A DNA stretch of 26,568 nt from Chrysochromulina parva (Eukaryota > Haptophyta > Prymnesiales > Chrysochromulinaceae). The DNA is taken from the NCBI GenBank assembly GCA_002887195.1, contig PJAB01000446.1, positions 1 to 26,568 on the forward strand, written 5' to 3'. Of the stretch, positions 17,601 through 26,568 are shown piece by piece. The position numbers and the translations under genes were made by a program. Each line of letters begins with the position of its first letter. The stretch's first letter is position 1. The notes under the pieces were generated by a model, which worked only from the letters and a program-made list of their open reading frames with translations, had not been told where the DNA came from and did not search any database.

Positions 17601-20600
17601 GACTGCATGTACCTCGCTGCGATCTCGGCCAGCAGCTGCACGCGCTCGTCTGCCCCTTGAGCCCCCTCGCGCACGACCTGGATCAGGGCCTGCGGGTTGT
17701 CGAGGAAGTCCGTCTCGGCGAGCTTGCGCTGGTCGACTAGCCCGTGATACATCTCGAAGGCCCCTCGAACCAAATGTGTGAAGAGCTCCTTGGATTTGCC
17801 CTCGAGGTTGAAGCCGAGGTGCTCGACGAATTTGGCCTTCGTCTTGGGCAGCGACTCGCGGAACATGTACTTGAGGTTGTACGCGGTGCGCGTCGCCTCC
17901 TTGAAGAGCTGCTTCCATCGAGATGGGAGCTCCTCGCGCAGGTAGCGCTGGTAGAGGGCTCGGAGCGCCTTCTCGGCGAGCGCCATGCCGCGCACGCGGT
18001 TGGTAACCTCCAACCCGAGGTGGCCGATGTCGGGCAGGTCGATGATCTCGAAGGCAGCGAAGCAGTCAATGTCCTTGCGGACCCGTGCCACGATGCTCGG
18101 AAAGATCCCCGCGAGCCATTTGGCAATGGTCGTTTCGTTCTCGAGTGCTTCGAAGACTTCCTTCATGGCGCGCACGGCCTGGTGCTCCTCGGCGTCGGCG
18201 CGCCGGAGCGCGATCTGCGCACACAGATGGAAGAGCTCAAAGTAGAAATTGTCGGCGATCGCACCCAGCTGCTTGTAGACCTGGGCCATCTGGCTGCCCA
18301 GGAAGGACGTCACCGCCTCCGTCCAGAAGAGGGGCATGCGTAGCAACGGGGAGCCCAGCATGGACACGTGGAAGGTGCCAAAGATAGAGGGCGCGATCGC
18401 TTCGAGGGCGGCGACTGCTGTCGCACGCGAGGCGGCGGTGCCGTCGAGATGGCGCGCCACAAGGGCAAGGCCCTGCGCGCCACCAGTGATCAGGAGGTTG
18501 GCTGCATTCCTTGCGTCGCTCGCGAGTAGGGCGAGCACCATCGTAGCGTCCTCTCGCGTGCGCTCATTCGAGCCGCGGCAGAAGCGTGCAATGGTGCCCA
18601 TGACGGAGGGTGAGCTCGCATCGCCGAGGGCATCGACCTTGTTCACGTGCGTGGCAACCGCACCGAGTACAACGAGCACATCCTCAGCAGCCGCGTCGCC
18701 CTTAGCAAACAGTAACGGCAGCGAGGCAGCCACACCGCCGTTCTCGACAATCTGCCGACAACTGCGCGCATCCACTGCTATGCAACTCATCAAGTGCAAC
18801 GCGCCCATTTGGACGGCCGAGCTGGTTTCGCTCTCTAGGAGCGCCGCAAGAGGAGCGGCTGCATTCGCCTCCGTCAACTTGGCCTGTGCTAGGCCATCGG
18901 ATGCGATCGCCTGGAGCACGAGGAGCGCGTGTAGCTGCACTTCGTCGCTTCGGCTCTCTAGCAGCCCCACACACGGCGCCACGCCGGCGCGGATGACGGC
19001 GGCGCGTCCTTGGGGCTCCTTGACGAGCTGGCCGAGAGCGCTCACCGCCACGAGCGTGAGAGGCGTGCCTGTAGTCTGCAGCGCTTCAATGAGCACCTCC
19101 GTGCCACGCGCACTGGCAACGGCCGCAGTGTGTGGTGGCATTGCGAGACACGCCAAGAGCATGGCTGCATCCCTCGTCGCAGAGGCGGCTGTCCCAGACC
19201 TATTTGCCACAGCAATGAGCGCCGCCACACCACCACCCTCGACGATGGCACGGAGCGCCTCCGGCCGGTCTGCCAAGTGTCTTAAGCTGCTCACCGCTGT
19301 CTGCTGCTCCTCACGGCTGCCATCGAGCTGCCGGACGAACAACAGCGTCGCTGCCGGTGAGCTAGCGAGCTCCCTCTGGACGCTCTCGTCCCCGCCGCTG
19401 GCGAGCTTGTGCAATGTCGAAGTCGCGTACTCGGACGCTTCTCGAGAGTCGCCATCCGAGGTGCTGCCAGCCAGATACACGAGCACCGAGAGGGCGCTCA
19501 TAAGCGCTGGGTGACTCTTCGGATCGTCAGCCAAGCTATTCATGGCGCGAAGTGCCTGCGCTTGCACCTGCGGCTTACCGTCCTTCAAGAAGAGATCGAC
19601 GAGTGCTTCGACGCCGCCTTGGGCTATGACGTCGCCCCGACGGCCAGCGTCCGACACACACCTGAGCGTACCTGCAGCCTCCTCGGCGAGCGAGGTGGGC
19701 TGCGTCCACAACCGCCTTCTCAACTCCCTCAACTCCTCAACTCCCTCCTCAGTCGCCCCTTGGGCATAGGCTTGCCTTGCCCCGCGCACCGAGCGTCCCA
19801 TGGAATGGGGCGACTTGGCTTTTGGCGACTTCACAGGCGAGCTGCGCGGGGTGTGGAGGTCTTCCGCGACCGGATCCGTCGAACGCTTGATGACACCCAC
19901 GCACGCCCTGATGATCTCGGGGTCACTCGCGATGGCTTGGCGTGCCGTCCCCGCGCGCGCCAAATTGTGCAGCGCGTGCATCGCATGAGCACGAGCAACG
20001 GGGCCCTCATGGTACTGAAGCATGCGCACGAGAGGCGCGACCACTCCGGCGGTCACCGCCTGTTCAGCCGCGTTGTCTACGCTCGCAAGAGTCAACGCGT
20101 TGGTCCACGTGCGATGCCGCCCGCCGCGCGAGATTGCCTGCAGCTTCGTCGCCGCAAGATCGCGCTCGCCACCGGTGAGAAGGCGCAAGGCAGCTACCGC
20201 AGCTTCTTGCAAATCCGCGCTGCCGTCGCGCACCGCGACGACCAATGGCACGGCGGCATTTGCCTTGATGAGCGATGGAAGCACCGTGAGCTCCTTGGCA
20301 AGCTCGCACAGGATGCGTGTCGCTGTCATCTTACCAGTAGGATCGCCATCAGGCCTCGTCGCAAGCGCGACGAGTTGTGCTGCGCCGTTAGCCTTTCCAA
20401 TCGCCGCGCGTCCATCCTCACCAGCAGAGGCCAGACAGTGCAGAATCTCTAAGGCCTGTGCCTGGACGCCGAGGTCGGTTCTGTGCAGCACCCCGACGCA
20501 CGCAGCCACTCCGTCCTGCAAGATCGCCTCAAACCCCGTGTGCGCCCACACAAGCCGCGCGAGAGCCGTGGTGGCGGTCCGGACGAGCTCAGGCCCACCG

Positions 20601-23600
20601 CACATGAGCGCATCGACGAGGATCTCCACTGCACCCGAGGATGCAACGGCCTCAGTGTGTGGTGGCACTGCCAGGCGCGATAGAATCAAGCAAAAGTCTT
20701 CGCGCTGCACGTCGCCGGGCTCGTAGCTGTTCGCCAGGGCTACAATGCTTGGCACACCGTTCCCCTCCACGATCGTGCGCAACGCGGGCTGCTGGGTGCT
20801 AAGCTGACGCAGGCTGCGCACGGCGATCAGCTGTTCTGTTCTGCTGCCGCTGAGGTGCCGCAGGAGGATCCGAATGGCCGCATCCGACTGCGCAATGCTG
20901 GCGAGTGCGCGCGCATTGGTTCCACCAGCGAGCTTGTGCAGCGTCGCCGTTGCGTCGGTGCGTGCAATCCCGTCACCTCGAGCCACGTCTATGATGGCCG
21001 CGACGCCAAGGCTGGCGGCCGTGTGGCTGCTCGGATCATCCGCCACACTGCAGATGGCGCGTGCGGCCTGCGCCTGGGCTGAGCCGTCGCCACTCCGCAG
21101 CAGCTCCACGAGTGCCTCGACGCCACCCACGAGCACAATGTCGGCTCGACGGCCCTCATCGGACATGCACGCGAGCACTGCGGCAGACTGCTCTCGAATC
21201 ACCATATCGCTTGAGCGCTGCAGCCTTTCGACGCAGGCGCAGACCACATTGGGTTCCGAGGCGACCGCGCTCTTGGTCTCCGCGAGCAGCGCCAAATGAT
21301 GCAGTGCCTGCATCGCGAGGCCCTGTGCGCGCACGCCACTATCGAGCAGCAAGTTGACGAGAGGAGCCAAGATGCCCTCGGACGTGGCCAGGAATGCGCC
21401 TCTCTCTACAGCCACCAGCTGCGCAAGGGCCTCCACCGCTGGCTCCTGCTCTGCTGCTCCGCCTTCACGCAGCTGCGCCACCAGAGGTGTGACAGCGCCG
21501 TCTCGGACGAGCAGCGGCAGCGCCTCCGTTTCCTTGGCTAGGTCGCACAGAATGTTGCTGGCCAACCTTTTGCTCAGTGGCTCCTTGCCCATGCTGACTC
21601 GCACAATTGGCGCGATACCTCCCGACGCGCTCACCGCGACCCGCCCATCGCTCTGCTCGGCCAAGCTTCGCATCATCTCTAAGGCGTGCTGAGGCACGTC
21701 TCCATACCGGCTATTCAAGAGCTCGACGACGGCAGTGACGTCGCCGCCATTAAGCACCGCTGTGCGGCCAGTAGGCGTGATGACCAGACGCGCCAATGAG
21801 GCGGCGGCCGCCTCCACCAACGCCCGACTGCTCAGCCTGTACTGCACAGCTTCAAGCAGAACCTCGGTGGCGCCTTGCCGCGCAACAGCGTCCGCATGCG
21901 TGGCCGTTGCAACACTTGCTAGCAGCTGTAGCACATCCTCCTTCTTCTTGCGCTCCGTCCGGTCGATACGCCCATCGGCGCGCGGCGGCGGGTCGGGGAC
22001 TGTGGCCAGTGCCACGAGTGGCGGCACGCCTCCGCCTTGAACGAGTGTGGCGAGTGCCTCCGGCCGGTCTATAAGGTTGAGCAGGCTGAGGACGGCAGCC
22101 TGCTGGTCTTCTTCCGAACCAGTCAGCAGCTGCTGGCACAGCAGCATCGTGGCCTCGTCTGACTGGGCGAGTGCCGCACGCACCTCTGAGTTGTGCCCGG
22201 CCGAGAGCCTGCGCAGCGTGAGCTGGGACGGTTCTTGAGCTTCCCCAGACACTCCTGCAAGCTCCACAAGTCTCGCAAGCGCCGCCTGCAGACCTGCATG
22301 GCTGCGTGGATCGGTGGCGAGACTAGCAATGGCGCGTGCAGCCTTTGCGCGTGCCGAGGCCGCATCGCACTTCAGAAGCTCAACGAGCGGCGCAAGGCCA
22401 CCTCCCAAGATGATGTCTGCCCGCCAGCCACCGTCCGCAACGCACGTTAGCACCACTGCAGCCTGCTCCCTCACTTCAGCATCACTCGATTGCTGCAAAG
22501 CCTGTATACACGGGGCGACCGCGGCGGCCTGGGATGCCAAAGCGCTCTTGGTTTGAACGCACTGGGCCACGTGAAAGAGCGTCTGCATCGCATGCTTCTG
22601 TGCCCGCACGCTGCCACCTTGTAGCAGAGACAGCAGCGGCTCCAAGGCTCCATCACGCACCGCCGCCTCCTGCCCGCCCGCTCCACTCAGTTGTGCTAGC
22701 GCGGCTGTAGCAGCCTCCTGCTCGTCCACGACAGCGCTCCTGAGCTGCCTCGCGATCACAGCAATGGCGCCTGCCTCAATGAGATTGGAGAAGGCTGTGG
22801 ACTCTTTGGCGAGGTCGCACAGTATGCACACGGCAGCTGCTCGGACAGCGGGATCTGAGCCGACAGCGAGACGTACCAATGGCAGCGGCGCGCCCAAGCG
22901 CCCAAGTATCCTCCGGCCATCGCTCGTAGCCGACAGGTATTGCAGGATGCCCAGTACGTGGCCCTTGATGTCCTCGCCCGCTCTGGAGGCCAGAAGCTCA
23001 ACCAGCGACTCTACACCGCTATTCAAAATGGTCGTGTAGCCGGCGGGCACAGTCACTAGTTCCTTGAGGACCATCGCAGCCGGCATCAACAGGTCGGCCT
23101 CCGTGGAACTCGCAGTCACAGCTGCGAGGAAGACCTCCGTGCCTCCTGCGGCCGCGAGGCTCGCCGTATGTGGCTTGGTCGCAAGACGCGCAAGTAACAA
23201 CGTGGCATCCCGCCTGGCCCGTGGCGTGCCCGACCGGGCAGCGGCCACCAGCGAGCCTACGCTGCCACAGTCGACTAATGAGCAAAGGCCCTCGGGCCGG
23301 CCGCAGAGCTCTAGCAAGCTCGAGATCGCCGCCTGCTGCCTCACGAGCTCGTGACTGACCATCTCGTCGAGGAGCCAACGCATCAACGAAAATGAACTCG
23401 CGAGGAGGGATTGCACGCGACTGTCGTAGCTGTTGCACAGCTTGTGAAGAATCGCGAGCGCCATCGATTGGCCCTGCTGCCCGTCTGTCTCCGCCAGCTC
23501 GAGGAACACATTCAGATCGGCCCCTAGCGCCGCGTGGCTGCTCGCGTCGTTTGCCACGCTGCTGAGAGCGCGTGTGGAGCAGTACAGCGCAGAGGTAGAC

Positions 23601-25780
23601 CCACTCCGGAGCAGCTCAAGCAACGCTTCAACGCCGCCCACGGCGATGATTTCGGACTGCCGGCCCGCTTCCGACAAGGTGGCGAGCACCGTCGCCGCCT
23701 GTTCGCGACAGTCTGTCGAGCATTCCATCGTCTGCACGCACGCAGCCACCGCCCTGGGCTCTGACGTCACGCTTTTGAGTGATTCGGCAACGTGTGCAAC
23801 ATTGAACATGGTCTGCATGGCACGTGCCCTCCACACGCGATCAGTCTCCTCATCCACCAGCTGCGACACGAGTAGCGGCACGATGCCAGCATCCGCTGCT
23901 GCTGGGGCACCACCACGTACTGACGTGAGTTGCACAAGCGCCGCCGCCGCCAGCTCACGATCGTCCTCCGCGCCGTCGCGTAACACGGACACCAGTGGCT
24001 GCACCGCTCCTGCGCCGACGAGCGATGGCAGTGCAGAGGCGTCCTTGGCGAGGCCGCACAAGATTCGCGTCGCTATCGCGTGGAGTTTGGGAGGGATCGG
24101 CCCTATAGCTTGGGGGGTGGCGAGCCAGACCAAAGACTTCGCGCCGCCGGTCTGATTTATTGCTTCGCGCCCATCGCTCTCCGAAGCCAGGTGATCAAGC
24201 AGAGCGAGGGCGTGCTCAAGGGCTGCCAAATTCGTGCTCTTCAATTGGCCAACAAGCTTGTGGATGTGCTTGAGGATCGCATCCCGCCCCTGCGAGGTGA
24301 GCAGAAGCCGGCGCAGGATCGTGCCCGCAGCAAGCACGATCGTGCTGACGCTCGACGCATCACCGAGCTTCTCGACACAGAGGCCGACGGCATCCGCTTG
24401 AACGACGTCCCGCGCGTCCGTCTCGAGCAGCAGCACGAGCAGCGCAATGAGGGAGCACTGGGCAACAGTGCCCTTGGCGTCCTGCACGACGCCGAGGAGA
24501 GACGTCAGCAGCTCTGCGTGGAAGCTGCCGTCCTGGTCTGGCAAGGTGGCGACGACGGTACGCAACGCCTTCGTCGCGGCGGTGGCGGCCTCTGGCTCGA
24601 CGTGGACCTGCCCACCACCGCGTTCACCCAGCAGGATGGTGTGCAGCGCGTCCAGCGCCTGCTCGTTCGTGGCAGTCGGCAGGACGCGCGTGGCCGCGAA
24701 GACATGCGGCATAAGCAAGGAGGCGAGAAGGGCAATCCCACCATGCGAAACTACGAGCGCGCAGTTTTTCTCGTGGCCGGCCGAGAGAGCGCAGAGGGCG
24801 CTCGCTGCCGCGAGCGGCTCGCCATCGTGCTGTGACGTGAGCAGCTTGACGAGCGCCGGGATGGTTCCAGCGTCGGCGATCGCGCTCTGGTTGGCTGGTT
24901 GTCCTTTAGAGAGCCACGCGAGCGCGGTGCACGCCTCAGAGCGGAGCTGCGGTGTCGCGGCCGTCGTGCCGCCGACGATCACCTTCACGATCGGCGCGAG
25001 ACCGCCAGCGCGGCTCACAGCCGCGCGATGCTCGGCTGAGAGGCTAGCCATGCGACGCAGGACGGCCACAGCCTGCTCCTTGGCCTTCATACTGCCTCTC
25101 GAGGCGACCTCGACCATCGGCAGGATGCCACCCTCGGTGACGACCGCCTCGGCTAGGTTCTTGTTGCGCTCAACGAGCCGGTGCAGCTCTAAGAGGGGTC
25201 CCTCTCGCTCCTCGGTGCGCGAAGTTTCCACCATAGCGCGCACGACAATCTTGGCCCGGCGCATGAGCGTGTCCTGCTGCAGCGCGCGCTCGCCAAGTGT
25301 CAGGGCACGCTCGCCGATAGTGTCATGGCGCGGCGCACGCTCGCTAACAGGACGTACCAGCGCCTCACCGGCGACATCCAGGAGAGAGCGCCGCGCGCCA
25401 TCCGTATCGGTAGTTCCGCGCTGCCAGCGGCTTCCCTTGTGCTGTTCAGGATGCTGCTGCTGCTGCTGGTATCCCGTGAGCACAAGCTCGGCAACATTAA
25501 GGAGGATGGTGAGCGTCAACGTTCCGAGCCTTTTGTTGAACTTGGAGGATGCCACGGCTTCAATGAGCGGCACAAGCAAATAGATTAGCGGCTCGACCGT
25601 TCTGGCATCATCCGGCATAAGCGATTGGCTGTTCCCGCTGGGCGGGACCACCGGGAAGATTCGCTCAAAGTTGGGTGCGATTTCTCCAAGCGATGCGGCC
25701 CGGCTGAGGCTGGTGAAGTCCATCGGGACTCCATTTGTGGCTTTGGGCTTCGAGAGTCTCGGCCTCAGGCCCTTCTGCAT
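14678..25780 (-). CDS. Giant ARM-repeat / SecA-like ATPase / VWA-like protein (two exons)
   Basis: Exon 1 runs from 25780 to 16798 and exon 2 from 16677 to 14678, giving 3660 residues. The open frame reaches 25915 but that codon is TTG; the first ATG is 25780 (G at -3). Residues about 205-2460 are ARM repeats (units like GGVEALVELLRSG), room for about fifty, including four super-repeats. Copy four has an IQ motif (LQAISRGGRHR, 1880-1890) and an SP-rich linker (about 1976-1994). A helical region leads to TPHHTQ (about 2737), Walker A MKTGEGKS (2774-2781), DEVD (2868-2871), and FGLTGSVGG just after the splice. Helicase-C motifs follow: VTDWFGGRGHDF (about 3256) and QWKGRTARQDRPGQ (about 3298). 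These match SecA, the ATPase that drives preproteins through SecY. The C-terminus (about 3448-3660) looks VWA-like, with a degenerate MIDAS (DRTYE). It is not plastid SecA: the ARM array and VWA-like end are foreign to it. Substrate and location are unknown. Confidence 0.85.
16042..16101 (-). repeat. 30-nt in-frame tandem duplication in exon 2 of the ARM-SecA gene
   Basis: On the plus strand TGGGTGCCGAACGCCAATT followed by GGGCG occurs at 16042-16065 and again at 16072-16095, a 30-nt period. It encodes two copies of the decapeptide-scale motif NWRSAP in a low-complexity linker between the two helicase-C segments. It is in frame and looks recent. Confidence 0.8.
16678..16797 (-). other. GT-AG spliceosomal intron, 120 nt
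   Basis: On the minus strand exon 1 ends ...TACCAAAAAT, followed by the donor GTGGGTAGAG. The acceptor is CTCGCATCAG before ACTCGTGTATTT. Splicing joins T to AC, giving a Tyr codon and rebuilding the SecA-type sequence MYQKYSCIFGLTGSVGG. Without splicing, the first frame stops at 16790-16792 five residues past the conserved MYQ. The downstream frame then has only a poor N-terminus before the SecA-like sequence resumes. Other GT donors in the area do not restore the frame. Confidence 0.82.
18794..20314 (-). repeat. ARM super-repeat, copy 4 (507 residues, with insertions)
   Basis: Starts at ILCELAKEL and runs to the equivalent LMSCIA position of a diverged fifth unit. It carries about 94 more residues than copies 1 and 3. 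An IQ-motif insertion (around 20111-20146) and a Ser-Pro-rich plus Glu/Arg-rich linker (about 19690-19870) account for nearly all of them. Shared blocks include GGVEALVDLFLKDG, DPKSHPAL and PHTAAVASARGTEV. Confidence 0.75.
20315..21553 (-). repeat. ARM super-repeat, copy 3 (413 residues)
   Basis: Starts at ILCDLAKET and is exactly the same length as copy 1 between anchor codons. Counterpart blocks are GGVEALVELLRSGD, DPSSHTA, PHTEAVASSGAVEI and EDGRAAIGKANG. Confidence 0.8.
21554..22825 (-). repeat. ARM super-repeat, copy 2 (424 residues)
   Basis: Starts at ILCDLAKES and has the same block order as copy 1. A few extra residues, including a DPPPRADGRIDRTERKKKED insertion, account for its greater length. 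Its counterpart blocks are GGGLAPLVELLKCD, THADAVARQGATEV and SDGRVAVSASG. Confidence 0.8.
22826..24064 (-). repeat. ARM super-repeat, copy 1 (413 residues)
   Basis: Measured from the Ile of ILCGLAKD to the equivalent Ile of copy 2. Copy 1 contains the ordered blocks shared by all copies. These are ILCxLAK, an EQAATVLATLS-like block, GGVEALLELLRSG, a SSHAAL block, LHKLCNS, and a PHTASLAAAGGTEV block. It then has SDGRRILGRLG leading into the next ILC. Confidence 0.8.
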
Positions 25781-26069
25781 TGCGGCGCGAAGAGCAAGAG
25801 TCGCCGCGGCCGTTGCTTTCAACGCGAACGAACGCCATTTCGTGCACACCTTCAGTAGGAGTGCGGTGTGAAAGTGAATATACCTTTGTGCCCTGTGACG
25901 AGCATCCCCTCGCAAACTAATCGCACACGTTCACGGCGGTAATAATTCGAGGAGGAAAACCCATTCACAATGAGAAAGGAGGGGCTGCAACGACGCTGCA
26001 ACACAGTCCGCACTTCCGAGCGCGGTCACTTTCAGCGAGCACGGCATCCAGCGCGACATCTTCGCGAAC
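25781..26069. promoter_or_regulatory. Putative divergent upstream region of the ARM-SecA gene and the right-edge gene
   Basis: This is the head-to-head gap between the ATG at 25780 (minus) and the ATG at 26070 (plus). Part of it is still open in the minus frame (to 25915), and on the plus strand the downstream frame is open from 25974. The sequence around 25921-25980 is less GC-rich than the genes. No defined promoter motif was recognised. Confidence 0.25.
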
Positions 26070-26568
26070 ATGGGTTTTTCTAGTTTCGATTGCAGCACTT
26101 GCGGTGGCCACGAGCAATTCGACTGGACGGACAATGTTGTGGTCGCCCTCAAGAACGTCAAGACCAATGAGGTACGCCATGTGCTCGGGAAATATGATTG
26201 CTACGGCGGAGTGAGCATCAACGTCTGCAAAGGTGCTCCCGGCAAGTACGATGCCAAGGGCAACATGACGGTGAAGCCAGAGTCGGCTACAATCGCGTCC
26301 ATCGTAGTGTACCACAAACAGTTCGGATCACGGGGTGACTGCACTATCGCAGCGGAGGAAATCTACTGCTTCGGGGCCGTCAATGGATGCAGCTTCGGTT
26401 GTGGTGAGGGACTAGGAACTAGGCCAAAGGTGAAGAAGGCGAAGAGCACGGGGCCGCCTCGAAGCGCGCGCAAGGACGTTCGCAAGGACGAGCGCGAGGA
26501 CTGCGATGGCGAGGGCCGGGAGCGCGACCATGAGGAGGAGGAGGAGGAGGAGGAGGAGGAGGAGGAGG
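26070..26568 (+). CDS. Unrecognised Cys-containing protein with poly-Glu tract (3' partial)
   Basis: An ATG with A at -3 and G at +4 opens a frame that runs off the right edge, 166 complete codons. An in-frame TGA at 25971-25973 bounds it upstream. Residues 1-115 look like a small folded domain with eight Cys (for example FDCSTCGGHEQFDW, YDCYGG, NVCKGAPG, GDCTIAAEEIYCFG, NGCSFGCGEG). From about residue 120 it is Lys/Arg then Asp/Glu-rich, ending in at least twelve Glu encoded by the GAG repeat. No signal peptide or membrane segment is visible. I do not recognise the family. The unbroken frame, the Cys pattern and the good start context argue that it is a real gene. Confidence 0.6.
   Translation, partial: MGFSSFDCSTCGGHEQFDWTDNVVVALKNVKTNEVRHVLGKYDCYGGVSINVCKGAPGKYDAKGNMTVKPESATIASIVVYHKQFGSRGDCTIAAEEIYCFGAVNGCSFGCGEGLGTRPKVKKAKSTGPPRSARKDVRKDEREDCDGEGRERDHEEEEEEEEEEEE
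26532..26568 (+). repeat. GAG trinucleotide repeat at the window edge
   Basis: About twelve perfect GAG units continue to the last base of the window and are read in frame as Glu in the right-edge gene. The true length of the repeat is unknown. Confidence 0.9.

Noticed and set aside
18336..20726. Long plus-strand open frames (up to 392 codons) opposite the ARM repeats
   Set aside because: They lie antisense to clearly conserved ARM repeats and have Ser/Arg/Ala-rich composition without domains. They are expected by-products of GC-rich codon usage on the other strand.
24447..25583. A 378-codon plus-strand frame
   Set aside because: Antisense to the first ARM repeats, Ser/Arg-rich and without any recognisable motif.
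25780..25915. Start of the giant protein at 25915
   Set aside because: That codon is TTG. The first in-frame ATG is at 25780, although an upstream exon cannot be excluded.
26532..26568. CRISPR or telomere-like repeat at the edge
   Set aside because: It is a simple in-frame GAG codon repeat with no spacers and no telomeric unit.

Overview
This window looks like nuclear DNA from a eukaryotic, probably algal, genome. Genes are monocistronic, lie on both strands, have 150-300 bp gaps and lack bacterial ribosome-binding sites. Proteins are rich in ankyrin, ARM, TPR and coiled-coil repeats. One gene needs a GT-AG intron to join two halves of a conserved domain. GC-rich coding DNA, few introns, a carotenoid-cleaving enzyme, a CPBP membrane protease and a polyketide-starter-type protein fit a haptophyte or similar alga. 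That assignment is an inference; no rRNA, tRNA or organelle marker is present.

Layout, left to right: (1) the 3' part of a gene whose conserved core resembles the C-terminal region of IQ/ankyrin proteins (2-1129, +); (2) a three-TPR co-chaperone-like protein (1362-2432, +); (3) a carotenoid cleavage dioxygenase with four candidate iron-ligand histidines (2730-4748, +); (4) a CPBP/Abi-type intramembrane protease (5007-5954, +); (5) a long coiled-coil protein with a CCDC57-like signature (6103-8706, -); (6) a J-domain protein diverging from it (8990-9715, +); (7) a 1468-residue mosaic protein (9986-14392, +); (8) a giant ARM-repeat / SecA-like ATPase / VWA-like protein in two exons (14678-25780, -); (9) the start of an unrecognised Cys-containing protein that runs into a GAG repeat at the right edge (26070-26568, +).

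Two proteins stand out. The 1468-residue protein carries an acyl carrier domain, a class I methyltransferase and a GNAT domain like the decarboxylating starter domains of the curacin/apratoxin polyketide synthases. These sit inside a C2H2/ankyrin protein with no ketosynthase or acyltransferase. The giant protein carries about fifty ARM repeats, including four tandem super-repeats of about 413-424 residues. They are fused to a SecA-like motor with Walker A, DEVD and helicase-C motifs, followed by a VWA-like domain. The 120-nt intron lies between the two halves of the motor.

The genes do not form an operon. The dioxygenase and the membrane protease both start with a hydrophobic segment, as expected for secretory or plastid-targeted proteins. 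No gap between predicted genes exceeds 300 bp, and no RNA gene, CRISPR array or transposon was seen.
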